A stretch of 64,000 nt of DNA from Nitrospirota bacterium (GCA_021784575.1 JAJYHX010000002.1:62001-126000), one strand, 5' to 3'; shown: positions 25,153 through 36,538, counted from the stretch's first letter. Notes: generated by a model not told the origin, from the sequence alone. Made by a program: numbers and translations.

Positions 25153-27960
25153 ATGGCAAAACCGAGAGTCTATGAGCTCGCAAAGGAACTGGATGTCGAT
25201 AATAACCCTGAGGCCTACAAGCAGCTGATTCAGGACATCCTCTCCGAGCTTAAAAGAATTGGACTGAACGACAAGACCCCGTCTTCGGGCCTGGACGACG
25301 AACACGCGAAGCTTATCCGGGAGAAGTTCGGAAAGCCCAAGGAAAAACCGGCCAAGCCGGAAGTATTGAAGCTTGGGGCAAAACCTTCCGGCGCCGTCAG
25401 GCTCAAATCGGCCCCCCCGGCCCGCGAACCAGAAGAAGGCGTCAGGCCTGCGGCGGCCAAAAAGGTGGAGAAGGTGGAAAAGGAGAAGCCGGCGCCCAAA
25501 TCCCGTTTCGGTTTCTTCCATCACAAGGCAACCGCCGTTGCCACAGGCCCCGCCGCGGGGACGGCTGAAATCGTAAAACCGAAGATTGAAGTAAAACCTC
25601 CCGAGCATCCGCCGGAGGAGATAGAAAAGATTGAAGCCGCCCCGCAGGCGCAAGTTGTCCAGGAAGAGCCTGCCAGCGAAGTCCAGGCCCCGGAGACTCC
25701 GGCCGCCGCCGGGGAAATCCCCGTCCGGGAGCCGCGCAAAGCCGAGACGCCCAGGCCGCCGGCGCCGGAAGAAACCAGGCCTATGGTATCCAAGGAGATG
25801 CTCGAAAGGCTCGCGGCAGAGAATATAAGGAAGAAGGAAGGAACCTTGCCGCCGGGGTCTCCGCACCCTGCGCAGCAGGGGCTTAAGGAACAGGCCCCAA
25901 GGGATGCATTTGCAAAGCCAAAGAAACCCAAAGGGCCGAAACCCGTCCGGACTGAACTGGAAGTTCTGGAAGGCGTGGATAAACTTCCGTCTATTTCATC
26001 CAAGCTGAAAAACCGCCTGCAAACCGTGAAGAAAAAACCCGCCGGCCCGGAAACCGTTTTTTCCAAGAAAGATCAGGGGCCTCAGAAGTGGCAGGAGTTC
26101 AGGGGGGGCAAAAAGAAAGTCCAGAAGCAGGAGTTCAGAGGCCACAGGCCGATGCCCCAGCCGGCACCCGCGCCGGTGGAAGACATCGCGTCCACCGTTG
26201 CCAGGAAAAAGGCAATCCGGATTACCGAGGGCATAACCGTAAAGGATTTCGCCGACAAGATAGGCGTAAAGTCCGGCGATATAATAAAAAAACTGTTTGA
26301 AATGGGCCTGATGGCAACTATCAACAACCCCATAGACACCGACGCGGCAATCCTCCTGGCGGATCAATATGGCCTGAAGGTGGACGTAACGCCCATTACG
26401 GACGAGGAGGCGTTTGTCGAAGAGGAGCAGGATCGCCCGGAGGATCTGAAATTCCGTCCGCCTGTCGTCACAATCATGGGCCATGTAGACCACGGCAAGA
26501 CGTCGCTCCTCGACGCCATACGGCAGGCGAACGTGACGCAGGAAGAGGCCGGAGGCATTACGCAGCACATCGGCGCGTACAGGGTGCGTCTGAAGGAAAA
26601 GGATATAGTCTTTCTCGATACGCCCGGACACGAGGCGTTCACGGCCATGAGGGCGAGAGGCGCGCAGGTAACGGACATAGTCGTCCTTGTCGTGGCCGCG
26701 GAAGACGGCGTCCGCCCGCAGACGCTCGAAGCCATAAACCACTCGCGCGCCGCCAAGGTGCCCATAATCGTCGCGATAAACAAGATAGACAAGCCGGAGG
26801 CCGACCAGGAGAGGGTGAAAAGGGAGCTGTCCGACCAGGGCCTCGTGCCGGAGGAATGGGGCGGCGATACGATATTCGTGCCGGTTTCCGCCAAGAAGCG
26901 CATCGGTCTTGAGAGCCTTCTCGAAATGATACTCCTCCAGTCGGAGGTCATGGAGCTGAAAGCGAACCCCAACAAGCCCGGCCGCGGCACGATAATCGAG
27001 GCGAAGCTGGACAAGGGACGCGGCCCCGTCGCGACGGTGCTCGTATCTTCCGGGACGGTCAAGCCCGGCGACGTCTTCGTTACCGGCCAGCACTACGGGC
27101 GCATAAGGATGCTTCTAAACGACAAGGGCAGGAAGGAAAGAGAGGCCACGCCGTCCTATCCCGTGGAGGTTATAGGGCTGTCGGGCGTGCCGCAGGCGGG
27201 GGATTCTTTCGTGGTCATGGAAGACGAGAAGAAGGCCCGCCAGGTAGCCCAGTCGAGGATGCAGAAACAGAGAGAGGCGGAGCTTGCCCAGAGGAAGAGG
27301 ATTACGCTGGACGACCTCTTCTCGCAGATACAGAAGGGCGAGGTCAAGGAGCTAAATATCATAATCAAGGCGGACGTGCAGGGTTCCGTGGAGGCGGTTT
27401 CGGAATCGCTCTCAAAACTCTCCACGGAGGCGGTCAAGCTGAACGTGATACACGGCTCCGTCGGCGCCATCACGGAATCTGACGTAATGCTGGCGTCGGC
27501 GTCGAACGCCATCATCATCGGTTTCAACATACGGCCTGAGCCCAAGGCCTCGCAGCTTGCGGAATCCGAAGGGGTGGACATCCGGCTCTACAACATAATC
27601 TACAACGCGATAGAGGAAGTGAAGCAGGCGATGGAAGGCCTGCTGGAGCCGACGCTGAAAGAAAAAGTCCTCGGACGCGCGGAGGTGCGCCAGACATTCA
27701 GCGTGCCGAAGATAGGCATCATCGCCGGCTCATACGTCCTGGACGGCGTCATTACGCGCGGCAGCGCCGGCGTGCGCGTGCTCCGGGACAACGTAGTGGT
27801 ATACGAAGGCAAGCTGTCCTCGCTTAAGCGTTTCAAGGAAGACGTGCGCGAGGTTCAGACGGGATACGAATGCGGCATAGGCATCGAGAACTTCAACGAC
27901 ATCAAGGTCGGAGACATAATCGAGGCCTATGACGTGGAGAAGCTCGCCGCGAAGCTGTAA
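25153..27960 (+). CDS. infB: Translation initiation factor IF-2
   Basis: 935-aa GTPase that places initiator tRNA on the 30S subunit. It has an N-terminal IF2N domain ([16 protein letters not shown]), a 300-residue Pro/Ala/Lys/Glu-rich linker, and a second IF2N module near 355-405 ([16 protein letters not shown]). The G domain has G1 GHVDHGKTS at 443-451, DTPGHEAF and NKIDKP. Domains II-IV follow, ending [25 protein letters not shown] eight to ten bases upstream marks the start. Part of the nusA operon. Confidence 0.98.
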   Translation: MAKPRVYELAKELDVDNNPEAYKQLIQDILSELKRIGLNDKTPSSGLDDEHAKLIREKFGKPKEKPAKPEVLKLGAKPSGAVRLKSAPPAREPEEGVRPAAAKKVEKVEKEKPAPKSRFGFFHHKATAVATGPAAGTAEIVKPKIEVKPPEHPPEEIEKIEAAPQAQVVQEEPASEVQAPETPAAAGEIPVREPRKAETPRPPAPEETRPMVSKEMLERLAAENIRKKEGTLPPGSPHPAQQGLKEQAPRDAFAKPKKPKGPKPVRTELEVLEGVDKLPSISSKLKNRLQTVKKKPAGPETVFSKKDQGPQKWQEFRGGKKKVQKQEFRGHRPMPQPAPAPVEDIASTVARKKAIRITEGITVKDFADKIGVKSGDIIKKLFEMGLMATINNPIDTDAAILLADQYGLKVDVTPITDEEAFVEEEQDRPEDLKFRPPVVTIMGHVDHGKTSLLDAIRQANVTQEEAGGITQHIGAYRVRLKEKDIVFLDTPGHEAFTAMRARGAQVTDIVVLVVAAEDGVRPQTLEAINHSRAAKVPIIVAINKIDKPEADQERVKRELSDQGLVPEEWGGDTIFVPVSAKKRIGLESLLEMILLQSEVMELKANPNKPGRGTIIEAKLDKGRGPVATVLVSSGTVKPGDVFVTGQHYGRIRMLLNDKGRKEREATPSYPVEVIGLSGVPQAGDSFVVMEDEKKARQVAQSRMQKQREAELAQRKRITLDDLFSQIQKGEVKELNIIIKADVQGSVEAVSESLSKLSTEAVKLNVIHGSVGAITESDVMLASASNAIIIGFNIRPEPKASQLAESEGVDIRLYNIIYNAIEEVKQAMEGLLEPTLKEKVLGRAEVRQTFSVPKIGIIAGSYVLDGVITRGSAGVRVLRDNVVVYEGKLSSLKRFKEDVREVQTGYECGIGIENFNDIKVGDIIEAYDVEKLAAKL

Positions 27961-27963
27961 TGC

Positions 27964-28245
27964 ATGTTTGTGGGTATTCTTACAGTCGAACTGCTCGTGT
28001 ATGACGCGGGCTCGCTCAAGAGCAAGCGTAGCGTCGTGAAGGGCCTGAAGGACAGGATACGAAGCAGGTTCAACGTATCCGTCGCCGAGGTGGACAACCA
28101 GGACCTCTGGCAGAGGGCGACGCTCGGGGCAGCCTGCGTATCCGGCGATAAGGCGTTTACTGCCGATGTCCTGAACAAGGTTGTGGACCTGATACGCTCA
28201 AACACCGGGGTCGAGCTGACAGATTACCGGATAGAGATACTGTAA
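27964..28245 (+). CDS. DUF503 family protein (YlxP-like)
   Basis: 93-aa DUF503 protein (MFVGILTVELLVYDAGSLKS, KSKRSVVKGLKDRIRSRFNV). These small proteins almost always lie between infB and rbfA, as here, and are presumed to act in ribosome maturation; their biochemical role is not settled. It starts three bases after the infB stop. Confidence 0.9.
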   Translation: MFVGILTVELLVYDAGSLKSKRSVVKGLKDRIRSRFNVSVAEVDNQDLWQRATLGAACVSGDKAFTADVLNKVVDLIRSNTGVELTDYRIEIL

Positions 28246-28251
28246 AACATA

Positions 28252-28626
28252 GTGAGACCGCACGACTACAAACGCTCCGACAGGGTGAGCGAACAGATAC
28301 GCGCCGAGTTGTCCGATATACTGCTTCGGAAGACAAAAGACCCGCGTATCGGGTTTGTCACCATCACCCGCGTGAAGCTCAGCGACGACCTCAAATACGC
28401 CACTGTGTTCGTCAGCGTGATAGGCGGCGAGGCGAGGAAGAAGGAGGCCGTCAAGGGCCTCAAGAGCGGGAGCAGCTTCATGCGCGCGGAGCTCGGGCAC
28501 AGGCTTCGGCTTCGCGCCGCGCCTGAGCTTTCCTTCAAGCTGGATGAATCCATAGAAAAAGGCTCGAAGACCCTTGATATTCTTCGCAGCCTTGATATAA
28601 AAAAAGACGAGGGGGATATAGAATGA
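28252..28626 (+). CDS. rbfA: Ribosome-binding factor A
   Basis: 124-aa KH-fold 30S assembly factor (RSDRVSEQIRAELSDILL, KDPRIGFVTITRVKLSDDL, FKLDESIEKG). It begins with GTG 28252, six bases after the DUF503 stop, and overlaps nrnA by four bases. Confidence 0.96.
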   Translation: MRPHDYKRSDRVSEQIRAELSDILLRKTKDPRIGFVTITRVKLSDDLKYATVFVSVIGGEARKKEAVKGLKSGSSFMRAELGHRLRLRAAPELSFKLDESIEKGSKTLDILRSLDIKKDEGDIE

Positions 28627-29594
28627 CCGGCGGTATAGAGGCCGTGGCCGAGGCGATAAAACATCTTGATTCCGTTCTTGTTTCCACTCACATAAGCCCC
28701 GAGGGAGACGCAATAGGCTCGGAGCTTGGGCTTGCGCTGTCGCTGATAAAAATGGGAAAGAAGGTCTCGATTCTGAATGCCGACCCGGTGCCTGAGTTCC
28801 TTCGGTTCCTTCCGGGGGCCGAACTCATAAAGACCGGCACGGAAATACCGGAACAGTACGATGCGCTGGTGGTGGTGGACTGCGAGCCGGAACGCACCGG
28901 GCTTAAACTCAAAGACGCGCCGGGGCTTAGGACGATAAACATCGACCACCACATCACAAACCCCAGGACCGCAAGCGTCTTCTGGATAAACCCGGAAGCG
29001 GCTGCGGCGGGCGAGATGGTATACGACCTGCTCACGTTTATGAACGCCCCCATTGACAGGGACATAGCCACGAACCTCTACACCTGCATATTCACGGATA
29101 CCGGTTCGTTCAGGTATGCCAATACCGACGCCGACGCCCTCGCGAAGTCCGCAAAGCTGCTCTCCTACGGAGTCGAAACGTGGAAGATCGCCGAGAACGT
29201 CTACGAGACGAAGTCCTTCGGCAGGATGAAGCTCCTGGGCCTCGTCCTGGCGAACATGGAGATCAGCCTCGACGGCCTCGTGGCGTGGGTCACGGTGAAG
29301 GAGGAATTCTACCGCATGACCGGCACGAAGTCCGAGGATACGGACGGCTTCATAAACTACCCCCGCGCCGTGAAGGGAGTGGAGGTGGCCGTGCTTTTCA
29401 GGGAGGCCGGGCCGGACAAGGTAAAGATAAGCTTCCGCTCGAAGGGCAGGGTAAACGTCTCCACGCTTGCCGAAAACCTCGGCGGCGGCGGGCATCCCAA
29501 CGCCTCAGGGGTCGTTATGGGAATGTCTCTTGAGAAGACCAGGGATTTCGTGCTTCCGAGGGTCATGGAGCACATGAAATTATTCTCCGCCTGA
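28623..29594 (+). CDS. nrnA: DHH-family phosphoesterase NrnA (nanoRNase / pAp phosphatase)
   Basis: 323-aa DHH/DHHA1 enzyme that degrades short oligoribonucleotides and dephosphorylates 3'-phosphoadenosine 5'-phosphate. Manganese-binding motifs are HISPEGDAIGS, VVDCEPERTG and the eponymous IDHHITN; the DHHA1 substrate motif is GGGGHPNASG near the C-terminus. Coupled to rbfA by ATGA and to truB by one base. Confidence 0.94.
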   Translation: MTGGIEAVAEAIKHLDSVLVSTHISPEGDAIGSELGLALSLIKMGKKVSILNADPVPEFLRFLPGAELIKTGTEIPEQYDALVVVDCEPERTGLKLKDAPGLRTINIDHHITNPRTASVFWINPEAAAAGEMVYDLLTFMNAPIDRDIATNLYTCIFTDTGSFRYANTDADALAKSAKLLSYGVETWKIAENVYETKSFGRMKLLGLVLANMEISLDGLVAWVTVKEEFYRMTGTKSEDTDGFINYPRAVKGVEVAVLFREAGPDKVKISFRSKGRVNVSTLAENLGGGGHPNASGVVMGMSLEKTRDFVLPRVMEHMKLFSA

Positions 29595-30487
29595 TGGACG
29601 GACTCATACTGACAGACAAACCTCTCGGCTGGACATCCCACGACGCCGTTTTATTCCTGCGCAGGCTGCTGAAGGAAAAACGCGCCGGACATACCGGCAC
29701 GCTCGACCCGTCCGCGACAGGCCTGCTTCTCGTCCTCCTGGGCCGGGCTGCAAGGCTGGCCCGGTTTTACACCGGCGACAGAAAAGAATACACGGCTGTA
29801 GTAACGCTCGGATGCGAAACGGATACGCTCGACGCAGAGGGCAGGACGGTGCGGGAGATGCCCGTGCCCGCGCTCAACAGGGGCGCGCTGGAAGAGGTTC
29901 TGTCCCGCTTTACCGGAGAGATGGAGCAGGTTCCGCCGTCTTATTCCGCAATAAAGATTGACGGCCAGCCGCTTTACAGACATGCGAGGAAAGGACTTCA
30001 TGTCCAGGCCCCGCCGAGGCGGGTTGTGATATACGCGCTTGAACTCCTCAATATCTCCGGCGCGGAGTTTTCCATTCGCGCGGTCTGCTCGGGCGGCACG
30101 TATATACGCTCGCTCGCGAGGGATATTTCAGAGGCGCTTGGAACGTGCGGACACCTCTCCGGGCTTCGCAGAACCGCCGTCGGAACTTACAGAGCCGAAG
30201 ACGCCTTGCCGCTTGAGCCGAAACCTCAGGCCGATGAGGCCTGTGGCAAAATAATTCCCCTGGACATGCTCCTGCCGGGGTTTCCCGCGGCAAGGCTGAC
30301 ACCCGTCGGCGCGGATGACGTCCTGCACGGCAGACCGCCCGCGCGCGCCGATTTTATTTTGATTCCGGAATGCCCGGTCGATGCCGCCGTCCGGCTTACG
30401 GACGAATCCGGGAGGCTTCTGGCCATAGGCATGCCTGCGGGAGAAGGCGCCGGGAAACCCTATCTCCCCAAGGTGGTTCTTGGCTAA
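29594..30487 (+). CDS. truB: tRNA pseudouridine(55) synthase TruB
   Basis: 297-aa pseudouridine synthase modifying U55 in the T-loop of all tRNAs. The catalytic residue is Asp38 in HTGTLDPSATGLL; other motifs are KEYTAVVTLG and CSGGTYIRSLARDI. A C-terminal PUA-like extension is present. Starts within the nrnA stop (TGATG). Confidence 0.97.
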   Translation: MDGLILTDKPLGWTSHDAVLFLRRLLKEKRAGHTGTLDPSATGLLLVLLGRAARLARFYTGDRKEYTAVVTLGCETDTLDAEGRTVREMPVPALNRGALEEVLSRFTGEMEQVPPSYSAIKIDGQPLYRHARKGLHVQAPPRRVVIYALELLNISGAEFSIRAVCSGGTYIRSLARDISEALGTCGHLSGLRRTAVGTYRAEDALPLEPKPQADEACGKIIPLDMLLPGFPAARLTPVGADDVLHGRPPARADFILIPECPVDAAVRLTDESGRLLAIGMPAGEGAGKPYLPKVVLG

Positions 30488-30493
30488 AAAAAG

Positions 30494-30522
30494 CTTTACA
30501 AACACCTGTGGTTATGCTACTT
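30494..30522 (+). promoter_or_regulatory. Promoter candidate for rpsO-pnp
   Basis: TTTACA (30494-30499), 17-base spacer, TACTTT (30517-30522) preceded by TGC. The same -35 is used at 7059. It lies between truB and rpsO. Confidence 0.5.
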
Positions 30523-30587
30523 TTTGAAGGTTGTGGGCTGTTATAAACCGAGACTCATGCAATAAAATCGGGAAGGAGGTGAAAGCG

Positions 30588-30857
30588 ATGGCTATGGAGA
30601 AGGACACCAAGCAGGACTTAATCGGTAAATATAAGATACACGAAACCGACACCGGTTCGCCTGAGGTGCAGATCGCCCTATTGAGCGAGCGGATTAAATA
30701 TCTTACCGAACATTTCAAGACGCATAAGAAGGATTTTCATTCAAGGCGCGGGCTTCTGAAAATGGTCGGGCGCAGGAGAAGGCTTCTTGACTACCTCAAG
30801 AACAAAAGCGTGGACCGCTACAAGAAGATGGTCGAGGATCTTGGCTTAAGAAAATAA
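30588..30857 (+). CDS. rpsO: 30S ribosomal protein S15
   Basis: 89-aa S15 ([39 protein letters not shown]). It binds the central domain of 16S rRNA, and in several bacteria its own leader. AAGGAGGTG at 30573-30581 fixes the start at ATG 30588. The roughly 65-base leader from the promoter at 30494 could hold an autoregulatory structure; none is obvious by eye. Confidence 0.98.
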   Translation: MAMEKDTKQDLIGKYKIHETDTGSPEVQIALLSERIKYLTEHFKTHKKDFHSRRGLLKMVGRRRRLLDYLKNKSVDRYKKMVEDLGLRK

Positions 30858-30877
30858 TACTGGAGAAAAACTTTTAA

Positions 30878-32974
30878 ATGGTTCATAAAGTGGAAATGCC
30901 CTTAAGGGATGGCACCCTCACTCTGGAGACGGGAAAGATTGCCCGGCAGGCGAGCGGTGCGGTTATAGCGGCTTACGGGGACACTGTTGTCCTCGCCACG
31001 GCAGTCGCTTCGAAGGTCGAGCGCGAGGGACAGGATTTCTTCCCCCTGACGGTCGATTACTTAGAGAAGACATACGCCGCCGGAAAGATACCTGGCGGTT
31101 TTTTCAAGAGAGAGGGACGGCTTACCGAGAAAGAGACCCTTACTTCGCGGCTTATCGACAGGCCGCTTCGGCCTCTTTTCCCCAAAGGCTTTTTGTGCGA
31201 GACGCAGATAATCGCCAACGTCCTTTCGTTCGGCGAAGAGAACGTATCCGACATAATGGGCCTGATGGCGGCTTCCGCGGCCCTGACAATCTCCGACATA
31301 CCCTTTGGCGGCCCTGTGAGCGCCGTCCGTATCGGCATGATAGGCGGCAGGTTCGTCGTGAACCCGACGCTGAAGGAGATGGAGGAGACGAAGCTCGAGC
31401 TTACCGTCGCCGGGACAAGGGAAGCCATAATGATGGTCGAGTCCTGGGCCGCCGAGGTGAGCGAGGACGTCATGCTCGACGCCCTGGAGCTCGCGCACGA
31501 AGAGATTAAAAAGGGTGTGGCGCTCCAGGAGAAGCTCCGGGAGCAGGCCGGTATCGAGAAGCGCGTCGTCAAGGAGATAAAGATAGACCCGGCGCTTGTG
31601 GACGAGGTAAAGGCGAAGGCACTCTCCGGCATAAGCGAGTTCATACAGATACCCAACAAGACCGAGCGCCAGAAGTCCCTCGACAACCTCAAGGACGCCA
31701 TAACCGCCGGGATTGGCGGGGACGACATCATGAAGATAAGGGACATCAGCATCGTCTTCCACGACATCGAAAGGGACATGGTCAGGAAGATGATACTGGA
31801 GAAAGGTATGCGCGCGGACGGCAGGGGAGTCCGCGACATCCGCCCGATAACCTGCGACACGAGCATACTTCCCAGGACGCACGGCTCCGCCCTTTTCACG
31901 AGGGGCGAGACCCAGGCCCTCGTTACCGCCACCCTCGGCACGTCCGAGGATGCGCAGATGATAGACGCGCTCGAAGGCGTAAGCTACAAGCCGTTCATGC
32001 TTCACTACAACTTCCCCCCGTATTCCGTCGGAGAGGCGAAGTTCCTGCGCGGCCCGGGCAGGCGCGAGATTGGCCACGGCGCCCTGGCCGAGAAGTCCTT
32101 GAGGCAGGTAATCCCGCCCAAGGAGAAATTCCCGTATACAGTCCGCGTGGTCTCGGACATTACGGAGTCCAACGGGAGCTCGTCGATGGCGTCCGTCTGC
32201 GGCGGGACTCTCGCGCTCATGGACGCGGGCGTGCCCATAAAGGCGCCTGTCGCCGGCATAGCGATGGGGCTTATAAAGGAGGACGACAGATACGTCGTGC
32301 TCTCGGACATCCTTGGGCTTGAGGACCACCTCGGCGATATGGACTTCAAGGTTACCGGGACGCGCGAGGGCGTCTGCGCGCTCCAGATGGACATAAAAAT
32401 AGGCGGAGTGACAAAGGCATTGATGAAAGAGGCCCTTGACCAGGCAAAGGAAGGCCGTCTCCATATCCTCGGCAGGATGCTCGACGCGCTTCCGGAGCCG
32501 AGGGCGAACCTCTCCCCGCACGCGCCGAGGATATTCACGATAAACATCAAGCCGGACAAGATCAGGGAAGTCATAGGCTCCGGCGGCAAGGTCATAAGGG
32601 GCATAGTCGAGGAAACCGGCTGCAAGATAGACATAGAGGACAGCGGAATCATAAACATCGCATCCTCGGACGAGGCAGCGGCGAAGAAGGCCATCGACAT
32701 CATCCAGGGGATTGTCATGGAGCCGGAGATCGGGAAGATTTACAAGGGCAAGGTCAGAAAGATCATGGACTTCGGAGCCTTTGTTGAGATACTTCCCGGA
32801 ACGGACGGCCTTGTCCACATATCCCAGATAGCCGAGCACCGCGTCACGAACGTCTCCGACGAGCTGAAAGAGGGCGACGAGGTGATGGTGAAGGTTCTGG
32901 AGATAGACCGCCAGGGCAAAATCCGCCTTTCAGCCAAGGAAGCGGCCAGGGAATTGAAGGCGAAAGAGGGATAG
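30878..32974 (+). CDS. pnp: Polyribonucleotide nucleotidyltransferase (PNPase)
   Basis: 698-aa phosphorolytic 3'-5' exoribonuclease with two RNase PH domains, an alpha-helical linker, KH domain (DKIREVIGSGGKVIRGIVEE) and S1 domain (GKIYKGKVRKIMDFGAFVEI). The second RNase PH motif FLRGPGRREIGHGALAE is intact. It follows rpsO by 20 bases, the usual arrangement. Confidence 0.98.
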   Translation: MVHKVEMPLRDGTLTLETGKIARQASGAVIAAYGDTVVLATAVASKVEREGQDFFPLTVDYLEKTYAAGKIPGGFFKREGRLTEKETLTSRLIDRPLRPLFPKGFLCETQIIANVLSFGEENVSDIMGLMAASAALTISDIPFGGPVSAVRIGMIGGRFVVNPTLKEMEETKLELTVAGTREAIMMVESWAAEVSEDVMLDALELAHEEIKKGVALQEKLREQAGIEKRVVKEIKIDPALVDEVKAKALSGISEFIQIPNKTERQKSLDNLKDAITAGIGGDDIMKIRDISIVFHDIERDMVRKMILEKGMRADGRGVRDIRPITCDTSILPRTHGSALFTRGETQALVTATLGTSEDAQMIDALEGVSYKPFMLHYNFPPYSVGEAKFLRGPGRREIGHGALAEKSLRQVIPPKEKFPYTVRVVSDITESNGSSSMASVCGGTLALMDAGVPIKAPVAGIAMGLIKEDDRYVVLSDILGLEDHLGDMDFKVTGTREGVCALQMDIKIGGVTKALMKEALDQAKEGRLHILGRMLDALPEPRANLSPHAPRIFTINIKPDKIREVIGSGGKVIRGIVEETGCKIDIEDSGIINIASSDEAAAKKAIDIIQGIVMEPEIGKIYKGKVRKIMDFGAFVEILPGTDGLVHISQIAEHRVTNVSDELKEGDEVMVKVLEIDRQGKIRLSAKEAARELKAKEG

Positions 32975-33007
32975 GACGCGCCGCCGCGACAGGACTTCTT
33001 AAAGAGG

Positions 33008-33045
33008 GGAAATGGGCATTCGGCGTGGGCTCGTTTCCTTTTTTT
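33008..33045 (+). terminator. Weak terminator candidate after pnp
   Basis: GGAAA (33008-33012) can pair with TTTCC (33034-33038), extended by G-T pairs, and a run of seven Ts follows. The loop is long (21 bases), so termination would be partial. Confidence 0.3.
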
Positions 33046-33069
33046 ATGGTAATATTTTAATCAGAGGCT

Positions 33070-34326
33070 ATGTTTAAAAAAGAGTTGCTCGACAACGGAA
33101 TGCGCGTGGTAACCGAGAGGATTTCCAACGTCCGCTCGGTATCGCTTGGGATTTGGATCGACATCGGTTCGAGGGACGAGTCCCCGGAGCTTAGCGGCGC
33201 GTCGCATTTCATAGAGCATATGCTCTTCAAGGGCACGAAGAAACGGAGCGCCCGCGACATAGCCGTGGAAATGGACTCGATGGGCGGAGAGCTCAACGCC
33301 TTTACCAGCAAGGAAGGCACAACCTACTACTTCAAAGTCCTGGACGAGCATCTCCCCCGCGCGCTCGACCTCCTCTCGGACGTCTTCAATAACTCCACGT
33401 TTGAACAGAAGGAGCTTGACCGCGAGCGCAAGGTCATAATGGAAGAGATAAAGATGGTCGAGGACACGCCGGACGACCTTGTCCACGAGCTCCTCTACGA
33501 ATCCGTCTGGAAGGGCACGCCGCTCGGCCGGCCGGTGCTCGGCACGCGGAGGAGCATGAGCGGGCTTTCCCGCGAAGACCTTGTCGGCTACATGAAGAAG
33601 TTTTACACTCCGCGGAATGTCGTAATCTCAGCCGCGGGCAATTTCAATCACGACATGTTAATCGAGACGCTGAACAAGAGCTTCGGCGGCGGGAAACGCG
33701 GGAGCGACAGGGAGAAGTCCGGCCCCGTGGATTTCAAGACCTCCGTGAACATAAGGAGCCGCAAGCTCGAACAGGCGCATATCTGCATTGGCGTCAAGGG
33801 CCTGCCGTATTCTCACGGGGACCGTTTCGGAATGTACGCCCTTAACACGCTGCTCGGCAGCAGCATGAGCTCAAGGCTCTTCCAGGAGATACGCGAGAGG
33901 CGCGGCCTTGCGTATTCCGTCTATTCCTACCTTACCTCCCTCAAGGACACGGGTCTTTTCGTAATCTACGCCGGCGTCAGCCCTTCAAAGGCCGCGTCGG
34001 TGCTCAGGCTTGTCTGGAAAGAGATAGACAAGCTCCTGGACTCTGGCGTTAGAAAGGACGAACTGGAGAAGGTTAAGGAGCAGCTAAAGGGCAACATGGT
34101 CCTGGCGCTTGAGAACACCTACAACAGGATGAGCCAGCTCGCAAAGCACGAGATGTACCTTGGACGCCGCTACTCCTTAAACGAGATAATCTCCGAGATA
34201 GAGAAGGTCGATCCGGAACAGGTGCACAGGCTGGTTTCCGAGCTTTTCGGCAGCCGGGAGATTGCCATGAGCGCGCTTGGGCCGGTAGACAAGGAAGAGC
34301 TTCAAAAAGAAATTCCCGTCCGCTGA
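33070..34326 (+). CDS. M16-family zinc peptidase (processing-peptidase-like)
   Basis: 418-aa single-chain insulinase-family peptidase (YmxG/mitochondrial processing peptidase type). The inverted zinc motif is H46FIEH50, with the downstream Glu in [13 protein letters not shown]. The two M16 domains are both present (second with [20 protein letters not shown]). Its usual position after pnp and before dut is conserved in many bacteria; substrates are unknown. AGAGG precedes the ATG. Confidence 0.92.
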   Translation: MFKKELLDNGMRVVTERISNVRSVSLGIWIDIGSRDESPELSGASHFIEHMLFKGTKKRSARDIAVEMDSMGGELNAFTSKEGTTYYFKVLDEHLPRALDLLSDVFNNSTFEQKELDRERKVIMEEIKMVEDTPDDLVHELLYESVWKGTPLGRPVLGTRRSMSGLSREDLVGYMKKFYTPRNVVISAAGNFNHDMLIETLNKSFGGGKRGSDREKSGPVDFKTSVNIRSRKLEQAHICIGVKGLPYSHGDRFGMYALNTLLGSSMSSRLFQEIRERRGLAYSVYSYLTSLKDTGLFVIYAGVSPSKAASVLRLVWKEIDKLLDSGVRKDELEKVKEQLKGNMVLALENTYNRMSQLAKHEMYLGRRYSLNEIISEIEKVDPEQVHRLVSELFGSREIAMSALGPVDKEELQKEIPVR

Positions 34327-34328
34327 AG

Positions 34329-34778
34329 ATGTCAGGGAAATTAAAGATAAATATCAAAAGGACCGGCCGCCTCGACCTGCCCCTGCCGTCCTACCAGACG
34401 GAGCATTCCGCCGGCATGGACATCATGGCCGCCGTGGAAGAAGACTTCACTATCCCGCCCGGCAAGTGGGGTCTTGTCCCGACCGGAATAGCCATTGAGC
34501 TGCCTCCAGGATACGAGGCGCAGATACGCCCCAGAAGCGGCCTCGCCGCGAAATACGGCATAAGCCTCGTCAACACCCCCGGCACCATCGATTCCGACTA
34601 TCGCGGCGAAATAAAGGTAATCCTCATCAATTTCGGTGGCGAGCCCTACACCGTCAGGCGGGGCGACCGAATCGCGCAGATGGTCGTAAACGAAGTCGTC
34701 CGCGCGGAGCTTGTCCGTGTGGAAGAACTGGGCTGCACGAAGCGCGGAGACGGCGGTTTCGGGCACACGGGTAAATGA
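34329..34778 (+). CDS. dut: dUTP pyrophosphatase
   Basis: 149-aa trimeric dUTPase that hydrolyses dUTP to dUMP. Conserved motifs in order: [32 protein letters not shown] (catalytic Asp), RGDRIAQMV and the C-terminal [10 protein letters not shown] that closes the active site. Overlaps mutL by four bases. Confidence 0.97.
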   Translation: MSGKLKINIKRTGRLDLPLPSYQTEHSAGMDIMAAVEEDFTIPPGKWGLVPTGIAIELPPGYEAQIRPRSGLAAKYGISLVNTPGTIDSDYRGEIKVILINFGGEPYTVRRGDRIAQMVVNEVVRAELVRVEELGCTKRGDGGFGHTGK

Positions 34779-36529
34779 TAAAAATCCTTCCCGAACATAT
34801 CGCCAACAAGATCGCCGCCGGAGAGGTCGTGGAAAGGCCGGCGTCGGTGGTCAAGGAGCTTGTCGAAAATTCCATAGATTCCGGCGCGTCGAGGATATTC
34901 GTCGAGACGTCAGGCGGCGGGACAAAGCTGATAAAGGTAACCGACGACGGCTCCGGCATGTCCCCGGACGACGCCCTCCTCGCGTTCGAGCGGCACGCCA
35001 CAAGCAAGCTTGACTCAGGCGAAAGCCTTTTCTCCATATCCACCATGGGCTTCCGGGGCGAGGCCCTGCCGTCCATAGCGTCCGTCTCCCGCTTCAGGCT
35101 GATTACCTCCGCAGGCGAAGGGCGCGGCTCGTCCGTCGTAATCGACGGCGGGAATATCCGTGGCGTAAAGGAGACCGGCGCGCCGAAAGGCACCACCGCA
35201 GAGGCGCGGGATTTATTCTTCAATACCCCGGCGAGGCTCAAGTTCCTGAAGAGCCGCGAGACCGAGCTTTCCCACATCGCGTCGGCTGTCGAAAGGCTTG
35301 CACTGGCGTACCCGGAAATCCACTTCAGGCTTGCAAACGACGGGAAGGAGCTGCTCGATTGTCCGCCCGTCCGCGCGCTTCGGGAACGCATTGCACAGGT
35401 CTACGGGCGGGATTTCGCAAAAGGGCTTTCGGAAATAAATGCCGCCGGGCCTTGCAGGATTTACGGCTTCGTGTCGATGCCGGGAACGAGCTTCTCCGAC
35501 CGCTCAAGGCAGGAAAGCTTCGTGAACCGCCGCCCCGTGAAAGACCGCGTGATACAACGCGCGATTTACGACGCCTACGAATCACTCCTGATGAAGGAGA
35601 GGCACCCCGCGTCGATACTGTTCATCGACATAGACCCGTCCCTCGTGGACGTGAATGTCCATCCGGCAAAGAGGGAGGTTCGCTTCGCCGACGCGCCGGG
35701 GGTGCAGAGGGCGATAAAGGATGCCGTGACCGGCGCGCTGAAGAGCTCCGAAGGCGCGGACGCGGAGGCCTTCGCGGAATCCGGCTCTGTGCGGGAGATT
35801 CCAGCCCCGTTCGCTTCGTCATCACCTCACTATGGAGGATGGAACAATGCCCATTTTAACCCCGCGCCCTTCGGGAGACGGGCAGGGGGCGAGGGTGAGC
35901 ATCAGGAGCGGATGCCGCTCCACGCGGAGAGAAATTTCGCCTCTTCGCCAGAACCTTTTCGTGAATTTCCCATGCAGGTGCTGGACTCCTACATCATCGC
36001 CCGGAGCGCGGACGGATTTATCTTAATCGACCAGCACGCGGCGCACGAGCGTATTCAGTATGAGAAGGTCAAGGCGCGCTACGGCAGGCAGGGCGAGGCT
36101 TCGCAGGGCCTGCTCGTCCCGGAGAGAATCGAGCTGACGGCGAAGGAGGCGGCGCTCCTCGAAGCCGTCCTGCCGGAGCTTAAGGCAATTGGCATCGAGG
36201 CCGAAGCCTTCGGCGGCGGGAACTTCCTCATACGCTCAAAGCCGCTATTCCTCGACAAGTCCGACATAAAGGAAGTCGTGCTGGGGCTGGCGGGTGAGCT
36301 TGAAACCGCGGACGTGAAGGGCAGGGCGGACGAGCTCAGGGAGAAGATCTGCAAGTCCGTCGCCTGCAAGAGCGCCGTCAAGGCCGGAAAGAAACTCCAC
36401 CCGCACGCTATGGAGCGCCTCATCGAAGCTCTCTTCGCCTGCGAGATGCCTTACACCTGCGCCCACGGCAGACCGACAGTGATAAAATTCGGATTGAACG
36501 AACTGGAGAAGATGTTCAAGAGGAAATAG
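34775..36529 (+). CDS. mutL: DNA mismatch repair protein MutL, endonuclease-proficient type
   Basis: 584-aa MutL. GHKL ATPase motifs are [20 protein letters not shown] and GFRGEAL. The C-terminal domain has the DQHA(X)2E(X)4E endonuclease motif starting at Asp419 ([12 protein letters not shown]) and the zinc-site end [13 protein letters not shown], so nicking should not need MutH. The linker between the two domains contains an interspersed repeat at 35858-35899 (about residues 362-375) read in frame. Coupled to dut. Confidence 0.96.
   Translation: MIKILPEHIANKIAAGEVVERPASVVKELVENSIDSGASRIFVETSGGGTKLIKVTDDGSGMSPDDALLAFERHATSKLDSGESLFSISTMGFRGEALPSIASVSRFRLITSAGEGRGSSVVIDGGNIRGVKETGAPKGTTAEARDLFFNTPARLKFLKSRETELSHIASAVERLALAYPEIHFRLANDGKELLDCPPVRALRERIAQVYGRDFAKGLSEINAAGPCRIYGFVSMPGTSFSDRSRQESFVNRRPVKDRVIQRAIYDAYESLLMKERHPASILFIDIDPSLVDVNVHPAKREVRFADAPGVQRAIKDAVTGALKSSEGADAEAFAESGSVREIPAPFASSSPHYGGWNNAHFNPAPFGRRAGGEGEHQERMPLHAERNFASSPEPFREFPMQVLDSYIIARSADGFILIDQHAAHERIQYEKVKARYGRQGEASQGLLVPERIELTAKEAALLEAVLPELKAIGIEAEAFGGGNFLIRSKPLFLDKSDIKEVVLGLAGELETADVKGRADELREKICKSVACKSAVKAGKKLHPHAMERLIEALFACEMPYTCAHGRPTVIKFGLNELEKMFKRK
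35858..35899. repeat. GC-rich CCCTTCGGGAG...GGGCGAGGGTGAG repeat inside mutL (family D)
   Basis: GCGCCCTTCGGGAGACGGGC is a hairpin, followed by AGGGGGCGAGGGTGAG, which is the layout of the other family D copies. It is translated as part of the MutL linker without a frame break. Confidence 0.6.
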
Positions 36530-36538
36530 CGACTTAGA

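Noticed and set aside
31061-32839. 592-codon antisense open frame in pnp
   Set aside because: Mirrors codon-position bias of pnp; sequence is low in hydrophobic pattern and matches no family.
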